Shown piece after piece: positions 43,287-53,177 of a stretch of DNA of 64,000 bases. The number at the start of each line of letters is the position of its first letter. Position 1 is the first letter of the stretch. The position numbers and the translations under genes are program-made. The notes beneath the pieces are model-generated. The model did not search any database and was not told where the DNA came from. It worked only from the letters and a program-made list of their open reading frames with translations. Origin of the DNA: Geopsychrobacter electrodiphilus DSM 16401. GTDB lineage: Bacteria > Desulfobacterota > Desulfuromonadia > Desulfuromonadales > Geopsychrobacteraceae. The stretch lies in NCBI RefSeq assembly GCF_000384395.1, contig NZ_ARWE01000001.1:3136501-3200500 (forward strand). Direction: 5' to 3'.

Positions 43287-44558
43287 ATGACCCGACTGCG
43301 CACATGTTTTTTAACCCCGCTCATTTTGACCCTGTTAGCCAACCCGGCCCTGGCTGCCGACCACCTGGATAGCGGCGATACCGCCTGGATGCTGATCTCA
43401 TCGGCGCTGGTGCTGGTAATGCTCCCCGGACTGGCCCTCTTTTACGGCGGCATGGTCCGGTCAAAGAACGTGCTGTCGACCAGCATGCACACCTTTGTGG
43501 CCATGGCGATTATCGGGGTGCAATGGATCGCCTTCGGCTACAGCCTGGCCTTCGGCGGGTCTGGTCCCCTGATTGGTGGCTTCGATCATATTTTCCTCAA
43601 CGGGATCACCCCTGAAAGTCTCAGCGGCACCATCCCGACCTATATTTTCGTCATGTTTCAGGGAATGTTCGCCATCATCACGCCAGCTCTGATCTCGGGC
43701 GCGGTGGCTGAACGGATGAAGTTTTCAACCTACTGCGTCTTTATCCTGCTCTGGTCAACCCTGGTTTATGATCCCCTCTGCCATTGGGTCTGGGGCAGCG
43801 GCGGTTGGTTGGCGGCGGCCGGCGCCCTCGATTTTGCCGGCGGCACGGTTGTCCATCTCTCCTCAGGGATTACCGCCCTGGTGCTGGCGTTCTTTCTGGG
43901 CAAACGGATTGGTTATCCGCAAGAGCGCATGACCCCGCACAACCTGCCGATGACCCTGCTGGGGGCAGGCCTGCTCTGGTTCGGCTGGTTCGGCTTCAAT
44001 GCCGGCAGCGCCCTGACCTCAGGCGGCAGCGCCGCGCTCGCCTTCACCACCACTCAAACCGCCGCAGCGGCCGGGGCACTGTCCTGGATCTTGATCGAAT
44101 GGTTTCACGCCGGAAAACCGAGTGCCCTAGGTGCAGCATCGGGAATCATTGCCGGGCTGGTGGTCATCACCCCGGCCGCCGGCTTCGTTTCCCCGGGCTG
44201 GGCGCTGCTGATGGGTCTATCCGCAGGTCTGGTCTGCTACGGCGGCGTGATGCTGAAACACCGCCTGGGGTATGACGACTCTCTCGACGCCTTCGGTGTA
44301 CATGGCATGGGGGGAGCCTGGGGTGCCATCGCCACCGGTATATTCGCCAGCGTCGGCGCCACCGGTCTGATCGGCGGGAATTTTCATCAACTGTGGGTTC
44401 AGTTGATCAGTGTGGCCGCCACCATCGCTTACGCCGTGAGCGTTACCCTGATCCTGGTCTTTATCCTCAAGAAAACCATGGGTCTGCGTGTCGAAAAAGA
44501 TGATGAGCGCATGGGTCTTGACCAGACGGCCCACTCCGAAACCGGCTACAATTACTGA
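43287..44558 (+). CDS. amtB: Ammonium channel (Amt/MEP/Rh family), copy 1
   Basis: A 423-residue inner-membrane channel with a cleavable signal (LTLLANPALA) and eleven expected helices. Pore features include the twin-His helices (WFGWFGFNAGSALTSGG; VHLSSGITALVL; DAFGVHGMGGAWGAIATG) and AVAERMKFSTYCVF. It conducts NH3/NH4+. GGAGGA precedes the ATG, and the perfect sigma-54 promoter at 43224 marks it as nitrogen-regulated. No glnK lies beside this copy, unlike the copy at 57809. A terminator follows at 44611. Confidence 0.95.
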   Translation: MTRLRTCFLTPLILTLLANPALAADHLDSGDTAWMLISSALVLVMLPGLALFYGGMVRSKNVLSTSMHTFVAMAIIGVQWIAFGYSLAFGGSGPLIGGFDHIFLNGITPESLSGTIPTYIFVMFQGMFAIITPALISGAVAERMKFSTYCVFILLWSTLVYDPLCHWVWGSGGWLAAAGALDFAGGTVVHLSSGITALVLAFFLGKRIGYPQERMTPHNLPMTLLGAGLLWFGWFGFNAGSALTSGGSAALAFTTTQTAAAAGALSWILIEWFHAGKPSALGAASGIIAGLVVITPAAGFVSPGWALLMGLSAGLVCYGGVMLKHRLGYDDSLDAFGVHGMGGAWGAIATGIFASVGATGLIGGNFHQLWVQLISVAATIAYAVSVTLILVFILKKTMGLRVEKDDERMGLDQTAHSETGYNY

Positions 44559-44610
44559 GTTGCTCCTGAAGAAGCCTGGTGCTGAACCAGGAGTACCGCG
44601 ATCCGTCATA

Positions 44611-44646
44611 AAAAGGGAGCTGGCCAATTCGGCAGCTCCCTTTTTT
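44611..44646 (+). terminator. Intrinsic terminator after amtB copy 1
   Basis: AAAAGGGAGCTG pairs with CAGCTCCC and the T run around a 10-base loop, followed by TTTTTT. Confidence 0.9.
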
Positions 44647-44696
44647 CAGCTAGAAACTCGGATGGGTGCCATGACTGTTTCTGGTTTGGAAACCAG

Positions 44697-45149
44697 CTAG
44701 ATTCGGTGCTCCTGCACATATTCAAATGGTGACATGCTGTAGCTGTAATAACCGACCCCCTGCTGCGGGGCGAGCAACTTCTGCAGACGATTCCGGTTCA
44801 CCGAGTGCTCCGGCATATCGAGCGCCAGCTCTTGATCAAACCAACCAACTTCAAGGCTCTCCTCACTCGTAGTCGCTTCACCGCCAGCCAGGCGAGCCGC
44901 CAACCCGAAGATGATTGATGAGGGCTCGGGTGACAGCTTGCTGAAGATGGCAATCAAGCGGACAACCTCCACCTCGTAGCCCGACTCTTCGAGAACTTCG
45001 CGACTGGCTGCGGCGAACAGATCTTCCCCCTGCTCAACATGCCCTTGGGGCAGTTCCCAGCCACGATGGGGATGTTTGATCAGCAGAAGCCGACCCTCCT
45101 CATCACGCACCACGACACTGACAATGACCGTATGGAGGGGACGATTCAT
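44697..45149 (-). CDS. Nudix hydrolase
   Basis: A 150-residue Nudix protein that hydrolyses a nucleoside diphosphate linked to another moiety. The complete Nudix box GHVEQGEDLFAAASREVLEESGY (residues 36-58) fits Gx5Ex7REUxEExGU, with the metal Glu residues intact. WELPQGHVEQGE is typical of the group including ADP-ribose and (d)NTP pyrophosphatases; the substrate is not predictable. The ATG overlaps the glycosyltransferase stop as ATGA, so it is the last gene of the pcnB-miaA-GT-nudix run. Confidence 0.9.
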   Translation of the reverse strand: MNRPLHTVIVSVVVRDEEGRLLLIKHPHRGWELPQGHVEQGEDLFAAASREVLEESGYEVEVVRLIAIFSKLSPEPSSIIFGLAARLAGGEATTSEESLEVGWFDQELALDMPEHSVNRNRLQKLLAPQQGVGYYSYSMSPFEYVQEHRI

Positions 45150-46432
45150 CCTGTTTTCTCCCTTGGCTCCTGAGCAGGGACGCCCTGCTGCTGTTCGAGA
45201 AATTGCAACTGATCTACCCCTTTATATAAACCGGGATAGCCGCCTGCCGCCAGCAGTTCCGCAACCAGGCCTTCAGGTGGCAAAGGCGGTGACGCGGTTT
45301 CAAGGCGCATCAACAACTGGCGCGTACGCAGGCCATCAAACCAATGATGAAAGGCCGTCAACAGCGACCCCCGTCCGGCATTCTGCTGTAACCTGTCCCA
45401 GGCCGCAGCGAAACCGGTTTCGTCAAGATACTGCCGTAACAGCGGAGAGAGCTGTTCGGCACATGCAAGAAGCCTGTCCGCCTGCGCAGCTGGTTGACTC
45501 TGAATCAAAGACAACCAGCCATTCAACACGGCAAACCCGGCGTGGGACACGAACTGATAAAGCTGTCGCCCCTCTTCAACCTCGGCCGAAAGCGCCTGTC
45601 CGGTCCCGAAGGGGACTCGCGCCGAATAGCGTGCCGCGGGTTTGACCAGGGTCCCGCAGAGCGCGGAAACCCCACCTGTCTTCACCAGCTGCTGCAGGAA
45701 ATAAAAATCCTCTCCTGCGAGCCGCCGCTTCATCCCGCCAGCCGCCACATAAGCCTGGGCACGACAGGCCAGCGCGCTGCCGAGGGCGATAAAAGCATAG
45801 GGGGAGCCGGCCAACTGCAAGCCGAACTGATAACTGCGCAGGTAGAGTTCATAACGCCGCATTGCTGCTTCCTGCGCCGGTGTATCCGCAGTTTGATGAC
45901 GGAACGGCAGATAGGTGCCCGCGCTGGAATTGCGGCGAAAGTGAGCAAAGATTGCGGGGAGATAGCTGGCATCCACCAGGGTGTCGGCATCCAGAGCGAT
46001 CACGAGCGGGCTGGCTGTCCAATCCAGGTGCGAGAGGGCCAGATCACAACCGATCTTGCGCGCCAGCCCGACCCCGTCTTTGTCGGGCAGCTCACGTCCA
46101 CTGCTGCAGGCGTCGACCCATGCAAGGTTCAGCCCCGGACAGGGTTGCGTTTTCAGCCAGGCGAGGGTTTTCCGGTTATCGACTTTGTGAGTGGCGCTGG
46201 CAGATGCTCGATGATTGACCACCACCACAATCAGGGTTTCCGCCAACGCCGAGAGAGGATTTCGCCCCAGCGCTGCAAGCGTCTCAGGCAGGGTTTCAAA
46301 TTCGGCCAGGGCGGGGATGACAACAACCGCGGTGAAATCGGTACGCAAACAAGGTTCAATTTTCCAGGGGGAGGTCAGAGCGCGCGTGCGAAGGTATTTT
46401 GCGAGCTGCAGATTGAGCAATTGCTCAGACAT
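45146..46432 (-). CDS. Family 2-like glycosyltransferase
   Basis: A 428-residue protein with a GT-A nucleotide-sugar domain: FTAVVVIPALAEFETLPETLAALG at the start, the DxD motif in LVIALDADTLVDASYLP, and later GEDFYFLQQLVKTGG. No transmembrane helices are obvious, and the C-terminal 150 residues are helical without a known domain. Acceptor and sugar are unknown. ATG 46432 is chosen over the longer frame start at 46489 because it overlaps the end of miaA by 8 bases and removes an extension lying inside miaA. It is translationally coupled on both sides. Confidence 0.75.
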   Translation of the reverse strand: MSEQLLNLQLAKYLRTRALTSPWKIEPCLRTDFTAVVVIPALAEFETLPETLAALGRNPLSALAETLIVVVVNHRASASATHKVDNRKTLAWLKTQPCPGLNLAWVDACSSGRELPDKDGVGLARKIGCDLALSHLDWTASPLVIALDADTLVDASYLPAIFAHFRRNSSAGTYLPFRHQTADTPAQEAAMRRYELYLRSYQFGLQLAGSPYAFIALGSALACRAQAYVAAGGMKRRLAGEDFYFLQQLVKTGGVSALCGTLVKPAARYSARVPFGTGQALSAEVEEGRQLYQFVSHAGFAVLNGWLSLIQSQPAAQADRLLACAEQLSPLLRQYLDETGFAAAWDRLQQNAGRGSLLTAFHHWFDGLRTRQLLMRLETASPPLPPEGLVAELLAAGGYPGLYKGVDQLQFLEQQQGVPAQEPREKTG

Positions 46433-47345
46433 TTGGTAAATCCTGCAGAACCTGGCAAAGGTCGGCAAATGGCTCACCTTGCCCATCAAGCCAATGGATT
46501 TTCATCCCCTGTTTCTCCATGCGCCGAAAAAAGGTCTCCTGGCGCTTGGCAAACTGGCCGATAGCGCTGCGCAGCTGTTGAACCATATCGTTCCGGTTAA
46601 GATGCCCCTGCAGATGCTGCGCAATAAGACGATATTCCAATCCGTAGAATTCAAGCTTTGCCCAGGGGACCCCCCCTTCATGTAGTTCCGCAACCTCAGC
46701 GATCATCCCCTGTTCAAAGCGCTGCTGCAAACGCAGGGCAATCCGCTGGCGCAGAACCTCGTGCGGCCAGCGCAGACCAAAAATGCAGGGATGGAGCGGG
46801 GGGAAAGGTGGAAGGTCTACGGAGTTCTGTTCGCCGACGGCGATCTCAATCGCCCGTAACAGCCGCTGACGATCGTCAAGATCGGTGCGATTGTGGAGTT
46901 GCGGCTTTAACTGCATCAGGCGCAGACGCAGCTGATGATCGGAAAGGGGTTCAAGCTCGGCGCGCAGCGCGCGATTTTCGGGGACTTCAATCAAGCGATA
47001 GCCGCGCAGCACCGCGTCGAGATACATCCCGGTCCCGCCACAGAGCAACGGGAGTTTTTCGCGCTGATGAATCGCTGCGATCGCAGCGAGGCAGTCGCGC
47101 TGAAAGTTGAAAACATTGTATTCCGCACCCGGTTCGACGATGTCGATCAGATGGCAGGGGATCTCGCCATATTCGGCGAGATCCTTACCGGTCCCCAGAT
47201 CCATCCCGCGATAAACCTGACGGGAATCGGCGGAGATAATCTCGGCATCCAGCTGCCGAGCCGCCCGCACGGCAAGGGTCGTCTTCCCGCCTGCGGTTGC
47301 GCCCAGAATAACCAGCAGATTGATGGGTTTCTGACTGCCGAACAT
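46425..47345 (-). CDS. miaA: tRNA dimethylallyltransferase MiaA
   Basis: A 306-residue enzyme that adds a dimethylallyl group to A37 of tRNAs reading UNN codons. Motifs: P-loop LLVILGATAGGKTTLAV, ISADSRQVYRGMDLGTGKD, the tRNA-binding GGTGMYLDAVLRG, and DDRQRLLRAIEI. The usual P-loop reads GPTASGKT; here it is GATAGGKT. Length is typical. It lies 5 bases after pcnB. It appears complete and functional. Confidence 0.94.
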   Translation of the reverse strand: MFGSQKPINLLVILGATAGGKTTLAVRAARQLDAEIISADSRQVYRGMDLGTGKDLAEYGEIPCHLIDIVEPGAEYNVFNFQRDCLAAIAAIHQREKLPLLCGGTGMYLDAVLRGYRLIEVPENRALRAELEPLSDHQLRLRLMQLKPQLHNRTDLDDRQRLLRAIEIAVGEQNSVDLPPFPPLHPCIFGLRWPHEVLRQRIALRLQQRFEQGMIAEVAELHEGGVPWAKLEFYGLEYRLIAQHLQGHLNRNDMVQQLRSAIGQFAKRQETFFRRMEKQGMKIHWLDGQGEPFADLCQVLQDLPNV

Positions 47346-47350
47346 TCTAA

Positions 47351-48631
47351 CTAGCCCGGGACCGGAGCTTTGCGGCGCGGCCGACGACGTCTGCGCTTTG
47401 GCCGATGTTTCTCGTCCGAATCAGGCTTCACCTCGGGATCAAGGGAGACCTGCCAGCTGGCGTAGGTATCGTTCAGGCTGTGGTCGATCTGACACCAGAG
47501 CGCAAACAATTCTAAAATTTTGGGGGTGAAGGGGTGGCGCAAAAAGCGGGCGTCCCCTTTCATGCCGCGTCCGCGCGCCAGGCGGAAACAACCGATCAGC
47601 AGATCACGCGCCTCACAACGGATCCCCTGGGCAATGCTGTAGTGAATGCAGTGAGGCCGCAACAGCTCATCGGCGACGGCAACCGCATCATTCAGATGCA
47701 GACTGCGCTCCGTCGGACAGCGCTCGAAAAAAGCCGCCAGGGTCAGGCCCGCAAGGACAATGCTTTCGCGAATCGGTGTCCCTTCAGCGGTGCGTTGATC
47801 GATAAGCTTTAACAGTTCGATGGTCTGCGGCACAAAGGGGATAGTCCCGAACAATTGATCCAGCAGACCGAAACGCTGCGCCAGTTCACAGAACTGACCC
47901 GCGACCTGATGGCGGAACAGCTCCATAATCTCTTCACGCAGGCGCGCACTTGAGGCGGTTGAGAGCAACTGACGGCGCTGATCAATCGCAGCGATAATCT
48001 CATCATCAATAGTAAAATCTAGCCGCGCCGCAAACTCCAGCGCCCGCAACATCCGCACCGGATCCTCTTCAAAGCGAACCAGCGGGTCGCCGATCATGCG
48101 CAGTCGCCGCTCCTCAAGATCCTTCAGCCCGCCGACATGGTCAATGACCGAAAAGTCATCGATATTGTAAAATAGTGCGTTGATCGTGAAATCCCGACGA
48201 AAGGCATCTTCGCGTGGGGTACCAAAAACATTCTGCACAAAATGAAAATGATCATCTCCGTCTTCGGGGAGCTCATCAGCTGACGGATTCCTTCTGAAAG
48301 ATGCGACCTCAACCAGGAGGTTCCCACGAAAGCGGATATGTGCCAGACGAAAGCGCCGTCCGACCAGAAAGCAGTTACGAAAGAGCGACTTGACCTCTTC
48401 GGGGGACGCATCAGTACCGACATCAAAATCTTTCGGGGTTCTCCCCAGCAGCAGATCGCGCACACTTCCTCCGACCAGATAGGCAAGATGCCCCTGGCGA
48501 TTGAGTCGGTAAAGCACTTTCAATGCATGCTCATCGACATGCTGACGTGAGATACAGTGTGCGGCACGCGGTAGAATTACAGGTGAGACTGAGCATACGG
48601 ACATGTCGGGTTCAGGATTTGATTTGATCAT
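47351..48631 (-). CDS. pcnB: Poly(A) polymerase / CCA-adding-like nucleotidyltransferase
   Basis: A 426-residue class II nucleotidyltransferase. The head domain has LVGGSVRDLLLGRTPKDFDVGTDA with catalytic Asp-x-Asp, RRFRLAHIRF, and RRDFTINALFYN; then DPVRMLRALEFAARLDF. The N-terminal ILPRAAHCISRQHVDEHALKVLYRL and the long arginine-rich C-terminal tail (KRRRRRPRRKAP) favour PcnB over a CCA enzyme. It adds 3' poly(A) to RNA, promoting decay. It heads the miaA operon; ATG 48631 has only a weak SD. Confidence 0.88.
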   Translation of the reverse strand: MIKSNPEPDMSVCSVSPVILPRAAHCISRQHVDEHALKVLYRLNRQGHLAYLVGGSVRDLLLGRTPKDFDVGTDASPEEVKSLFRNCFLVGRRFRLAHIRFRGNLLVEVASFRRNPSADELPEDGDDHFHFVQNVFGTPREDAFRRDFTINALFYNIDDFSVIDHVGGLKDLEERRLRMIGDPLVRFEEDPVRMLRALEFAARLDFTIDDEIIAAIDQRRQLLSTASSARLREEIMELFRHQVAGQFCELAQRFGLLDQLFGTIPFVPQTIELLKLIDQRTAEGTPIRESIVLAGLTLAAFFERCPTERSLHLNDAVAVADELLRPHCIHYSIAQGIRCEARDLLIGCFRLARGRGMKGDARFLRHPFTPKILELFALWCQIDHSLNDTYASWQVSLDPEVKPDSDEKHRPKRRRRRPRRKAPVPG

Positions 48632-48933
48632 CGTCAGCTTTCTGCATAGGAATTTTCTGGTGCAAACTATAGCAGAAAGCCTCTGATCTCCCTATCAAAT
48701 CTTGTTCAGGATGTTAATCCAACTCTGGGCCATTGCAGAGAATCCTATCTGCGGGCTGCGGTTACTTAACTCCTTGCCAGGGGTACACCTGGATACTTTG
48801 AATCGACCCGCAAATTCCGTCTGCCATCTTTTGCGAATACAGGGTCCAGCCTTAAGAGAAAAACGACAGGGAAATCATTTCGAAGATGAATCCAGAATTA
48901 TCAAAATGTAAGCATACCGGTCTTCAGTTTATC

Positions 48934-48961
48934 TTGCTCATATAGCGGGTTTCGTTATAAT
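48934..48961 (+). promoter_or_regulatory. Probable sigma-70 promoter upstream of cheD
   Basis: TTGCTC (48934-48939), a 16-base spacer and TATAAT (48956-48961). The leader to cheD would be about 210 bases. The rest of the 48632-49180 gap has no supported gene. Confidence 0.45.
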
Positions 48962-49137
48962 TAACGTTTAGTTCATGAGTAAAAACTATTCTTTCTTGGT
49001 AACAGTCTCAAAAATATTTTGGGTGCCAAATCCTGATGCGGGGAAACGATAATGACCGGGTTCAACTTCGCCACTAAATTCAAGCGCCCGACACTATAAA
49101 ATAAACAAGCAACAGGAATGACAGTTTATTGACCCGA

Positions 49138-49160
49138 GGCTGAACCACCCCTGTTCAGCC
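49138..49160 (+). promoter_or_regulatory. Hairpin in the cheD leader
   Basis: GGCTGAAC pairs with GTTCAGCC around a 7-base loop, ending 20 bases before the start codon at 49181 and 8 bases before the GGAG ribosome site. No T tract. It could affect translation. Confidence 0.35.
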
Positions 49161-49180
49161 TGCTGATGGAGAATGAGACG

Positions 49181-49669
49181 ATGAGTCAGATCATTATCGG
49201 CGTGGGAGAATATGGCGTCTCAAACCGCCCCGGCGACGAGATCAAAACCTTTGCCCTCGGCTCCTGTGTTGCGGTGATCTTTCTCGACCCCAGGACCGGT
49301 ACCCTGGGTATGTTGCATGTCGCCTTGCCGGAATCAGAAATCAACAAAACCAAATCCCTTGATAAACCGGGCTATTTTGCGGACACCGGAATTCCTGCCC
49401 TGCTCGCGGAGATGGCCAGGCTCGGGTGCAGCCCTCAAGGCCAGGGAATGGTGGTCAAGCTGTGCGGTGGAGCGAATATTATGGACACCAATGAAATCTT
49501 CCAGATCGGGAAGTGCAACGCGCTGTCGATCAAGAAACTTTTATGGATATATGAGATGGATGTGGTGGCGGAAGATCTGGGGGGAACCTTCAGCCGTTCG
49601 GTATCTGTTTCGGTGGAGACCGGAGAGATCATTCTCAGCTCGCCCGGTCGTCCCGACTGGAAGCTTTGA
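49181..49669 (+). CDS. cheD: Chemoreceptor glutamine deamidase CheD
   Basis: A 162-residue deamidase that converts specific receptor Gln to Glu and can interact with CheC. The catalytic pair is C29 in LGSCVAVIFLD and H46 in GMLHVALPES; further motifs are YFADTGIPALLAEM and VKLCGGANIM. ATG 49181 with GGAG 9 bases upstream is preferred to ATG 49166, which has no ribosome site. It is isolated: no other che or mcp gene is visible within the window. The next gene is a histidine kinase in the same direction but 259 bases away. Confidence 0.93.
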   Translation: MSQIIIGVGEYGVSNRPGDEIKTFALGSCVAVIFLDPRTGTLGMLHVALPESEINKTKSLDKPGYFADTGIPALLAEMARLGCSPQGQGMVVKLCGGANIMDTNEIFQIGKCNALSIKKLLWIYEMDVVAEDLGGTFSRSVSVSVETGEIILSSPGRPDWKL

Positions 49670-49928
49670 AGAGGCACCAAATGAAAAAACAACCCCGCCG
49701 CAAGCAGCGGAGTATCAACAGCCTTCACCCTTTACTCTAAATACGCGGCAAGCTGCAGGGAATTAGTCCCATCTACGATTAAACCTCTAGCTACGCCATA
49801 AAACTACGTGAAGTTGAGGTATACTTTACGTCCTCTAATATTGCAATATTCTCATGCAAATTAAGAGAGCAGGTGGATCGATCTTTTATAGGAATACACT
49901 TTTGACCCCGATAAAAAGAGGAAATCTC

Positions 49929-52811
49929 ATGCGGATGGCGTTGCAGATTCTTTTTATTAGCTTGTTTTTTTGCCTGTTTCCTTTGGGGTTTGCTTGCGGT
50001 CAAGAACAAGGGATACTCCTGTCGGCGGAAGAACAGACGTACCTTCAAACTCACGATACAATTGTCTTTATCAGTCAAACCGACTATCCGCCGTTTGAGT
50101 TTCGTAATATTGACGGGGTGTCCGATGGTATGACCCTCGAACTGATCCGCTGGCTTGCTACCGAGATTGGTTTTCACTGCAGGTTCAAGAATGCTTCCTT
50201 CCTTGAGGCCCAGCAGGCTGTTTTATCTGGCGAAGCTGATGTCTTGACCAGTTTTTTTTACAGTGAAAAACGGGATCAATTATTCGATTTCACCCAACCC
50301 CTCTTTGAGGTTCCCGCCTCGATTTTTGTGCTTGCCGATAGACCCGATATCGTTCACCTGCGGGATCTGTCAGGAAAACGTGTTGCTATCCAGCAAGGGG
50401 ATTACGCAAAGGATTTTCTCGATGCTAAGGGAATTAACTTTACGATGGTCTCGACCAGGGATTTTGCTGAGGCTACCGATACGGTTATTAAGAGGACTTC
50501 CGATGCGATCATCGGTGATGAGCAGATTGTTCTCTATTTTCTTTACAGCCATGGCCTGATCGACAAGGTCAAAAAGGTGGGCGAACCCCTCTACACCGGT
50601 ATTGACTGTATGGGTCTCAAGGATGGCAACCGGGTTTTGCGGTCCATTCTAAATAAAGGGATTTCCCACGCCCGCAAAAGCGGGGTTCTCGACAGCCTGA
50701 CCCGCAAATGGCTCGGCACAAAGTATCCTTCCCGAACTGATTACTGGGCCAAGTTCTGGCCTTACCTGGCAGCTGTTTTAGGTTTGATTTTGCTCGTTGT
50801 CGCCTGGAATATTCGCTTGCGCCGGGCGGTAGAACTAAAAACCAGACATCTGCGTGAAAGTGAGCAGAAGTTCAAAACGATTTTCGACCAGTCTTATCAA
50901 TTCATCGGGCTGATGAGCCCGGATGGCACCCTGCTCGATGTCAACCAGACGGCGATAAAATTTACCGGCCAAGAAAAAGAGAGCCTGCTTAATCGTCCCT
51001 TCTGGGAAACCGCCTGGTGGCAGCATTCCGCCGAATCCAGAAGTCAAATCCGCGACGCAACAATGCGTGCCGCTAAAGGGGAGATTGTCCAGCTTGAAGC
51101 GACTGTTTGTTCTGGGTCCGGAGAAATCCATACTTTTGATACCTCGATTACCCCGCTTTTTAACGCCAAGGGGAAGGTGACACTGCTGATTCCGGAAGGA
51201 CGGGATATCACCGAACGCAAGCAGGCGGAAGCCAACCTGTCTCAACAAAAATCCTTGTTTGAAGCAATCTTCACCTGTATTCCGGATGCCATAGTCTACA
51301 CCAATATTGAACGTGAACTGATCGGGATCAATCCGGCGTTTTCGTCAATATTCGGATTCTCTATGGATGATCTGGCGGGGAAGAAAACATCCTTCTTATA
51401 TGAAAATCTGGAAGAATATGAGAATCAGGGCAGGATCCGATTTAATTTGACGGCAATCGAACGCACCCTGCCTTATGAGGTCCGTTATCGCAGGAAGGAT
51501 GGTTCAATATTCCCGGGAGAGACCTTGGGGACAACAATAAGGGACGCTAGCGACACAACAATGGGATACATCGGGGTCATTCGTGACATCGCCGACCGCA
51601 AACTTGCAGAAGAAGAAAAACGGACACTCGAACAGAACCTCCAGCAGACCCAGAAACTTGAAAGCCTCGGCGTACTCTCCGGCGGCATCGCCCACGATTT
51701 CAACAATATCCTTGCCGTAATCATAGGTTATTGCGGTCTGATAAAGTTGAAATATGAGTCGGCAGAGAAGAACATCCCTGAAATTGAAAAAGCCGCTAAG
51801 CGAGCTGCCGGACTCTGTCGCCAGATGCTGGCCTACGCGGGAAAAGTACAACTCACCAAGACCAAAATCAATATGGTGACGAAGGCGGCCGATATAGTCG
51901 GCATGTTAAAATCTACCCTCCCCCATAATGCCGTCATTAAAACCGATTTTTCAGCCAAAATCCCCCTTATAGAAGGTGATGCCAGCCAACTCAGGCAGGT
52001 CGTCATGAACCTGATTATCAATGCGTCAGAGGCTATCGGCACAGAACAGGGCGAGGTCAGGGTGTCGCTCACCAGGATTAAGGTTGGATCTGGTAAAACC
52101 TGCGTGGATTACCACAGCAAAGCTATCCCCCCTGGCGAATACGTCTGCCTGGACGTCACAGACAACGGCTGCGGCATGGATGAAGTAACCAAATGGAGAA
52201 TCTTCGAGCCGTTCTACACAACCAAATTCACCGGCAGAGGTTTGGGAATGTCAGCGGTACTCGGCATCGTCAAATCACATGCTGGAGCTGTGCAGCTCTT
52301 CAGTCAGCCTGGTCAGGGGACAACCTTCAAAGTGTATCTTCCCGCCCTGACAAGTGAAACTGTCGGAGATGAAGATCAAACGATATCCACCCCTTCAGCC
52401 CTATGGCAGGGAAGCGGCACAATACTGCTGGCAGAAGATGAAAAGCAGGTCCGACTTATTGCGAAATCATTGCTCGAAATGTTTGGATTCTCTATTCTGG
52501 AAGCCGCGAATGGAAAAGAAGCATTGGAGATCTACCTGAAAAACGCCGCAGCGATCACCCTCGTATTAACCGACATGGGTATGCCGGTAATGGATGGTTA
52601 TCAGTTGTTCCATGAGCTGAAAAAACTCAACCCGGAACTCCCTATCATCATCTCCAGCGGTTACGGTGATACCGAAGTCAATTCACGCATAGGGCTTGAC
52701 AATATAGCCGGGATAATCAGCAAACCGTATAATATGGATCAGTTACGGGAGGTTTTGAAGACGGTTTTGGATGATGCGAAATTACCTCAGAAGGGCACAA
52801 ATGGCATTTAA
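49929..52811 (+). CDS. Hybrid sensor histidine kinase with periplasmic SBP_bac_3 sensor domain
   Basis: A 960-residue membrane sensor. A signal/anchor (residues 1-25) precedes an amino-acid-binding-protein-like domain at about 30-255 (IVFISQTDYPPFEFRNIDGVSDGMTLELI), then a transmembrane helix near 275-298 (WPYLAAVLGLILLVVAWNI). Two PAS domains follow (about 315-435 and 450-570). The kinase core has the H-box SGGIAHDFNNILAVIIGY, N-box VVMNLIINASEAIG and G-boxes DNGCGM, GRGLGMSAVLG. The C-terminal receiver has AEDEKQVR and the phospho-acceptor Asp in LVLTDMGMPVMDGY. ATG 49929 has AGAGG at 6 bases; the upstream extension is rejected. It probably senses a small periplasmic ligand. No cognate regulator is adjacent. 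Confidence 0.9.
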   Translation: MRMALQILFISLFFCLFPLGFACGQEQGILLSAEEQTYLQTHDTIVFISQTDYPPFEFRNIDGVSDGMTLELIRWLATEIGFHCRFKNASFLEAQQAVLSGEADVLTSFFYSEKRDQLFDFTQPLFEVPASIFVLADRPDIVHLRDLSGKRVAIQQGDYAKDFLDAKGINFTMVSTRDFAEATDTVIKRTSDAIIGDEQIVLYFLYSHGLIDKVKKVGEPLYTGIDCMGLKDGNRVLRSILNKGISHARKSGVLDSLTRKWLGTKYPSRTDYWAKFWPYLAAVLGLILLVVAWNIRLRRAVELKTRHLRESEQKFKTIFDQSYQFIGLMSPDGTLLDVNQTAIKFTGQEKESLLNRPFWETAWWQHSAESRSQIRDATMRAAKGEIVQLEATVCSGSGEIHTFDTSITPLFNAKGKVTLLIPEGRDITERKQAEANLSQQKSLFEAIFTCIPDAIVYTNIERELIGINPAFSSIFGFSMDDLAGKKTSFLYENLEEYENQGRIRFNLTAIERTLPYEVRYRRKDGSIFPGETLGTTIRDASDTTMGYIGVIRDIADRKLAEEEKRTLEQNLQQTQKLESLGVLSGGIAHDFNNILAVIIGYCGLIKLKYESAEKNIPEIEKAAKRAAGLCRQMLAYAGKVQLTKTKINMVTKAADIVGMLKSTLPHNAVIKTDFSAKIPLIEGDASQLRQVVMNLIINASEAIGTEQGEVRVSLTRIKVGSGKTCVDYHSKAIPPGEYVCLDVTDNGCGMDEVTKWRIFEPFYTTKFTGRGLGMSAVLGIVKSHAGAVQLFSQPGQGTTFKVYLPALTSETVGDEDQTISTPSALWQGSGTILLAEDEKQVRLIAKSLLEMFGFSILEAANGKEALEIYLKNAAAITLVLTDMGMPVMDGYQLFHELKKLNPELPIIISSGYGDTEVNSRIGLDNIAGIISKPYNMDQLREVLKTVLDDAKLPQKGTNGI

Positions 52812-52875
52812 GGATGTGGGAGAGGATGGAGACTTGGGAATGACTGCGATGAGCTACCCATTGTGTTACCCAATA

Positions 52876-52909
52876 ATAAAAAAGAGGTCACAGCAAAAGC
52901 TGCAACCCC
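52876..52909 (-). terminator. Intrinsic terminator of tRNA-Phe
   Basis: On the minus strand GGGGTTGCAGC pairs with GCTGTGACCTC (three wobbles) around TTTT and runs into TTTTTTATTATT, 11 bases after the tRNA. Confidence 0.75.
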
Positions 52910-52920
52910 TTGATTTTTCA

Positions 52921-52996
<76 letters not shown>

Positions 52997-53114
52997 GAAA
53001 TGAGCCCCGTTTATATCCAAAGGGGCTGAGACTGTCAAGCAATATTTGCTGACACCTGCAACCGGTGATGGCGAATCGATGACCCTCGGACGGTAGCGAA
53101 GCGGTTATTTTCTC

Positions 53115-53144
53115 TTGATTTTTGCATGAGGCAAGGCATAGTAT
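53115..53144 (+). promoter_or_regulatory. Probable promoter of the aroF leader
   Basis: TTGATT (53115-53120), 18 bases, TAGTAT (53139-53144). The start point would be near 53151, 27 bases before the leader peptide ATG. Confidence 0.5.
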
Positions 53145-53177
53145 CAACGTTCATAGACTTTATCGAGGATCCATCAC

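Noticed and set aside
48702-48911. 69-codon plus-strand frame upstream of cheD
   Set aside because: No ribosome site, no domain and atypical composition; treated as intergenic.
49681-49740. 19-codon ORF after cheD with a fair ribosome site
   Set aside because: It is too short and basic (KKQPRRKQR) to support without conservation; left unannotated.
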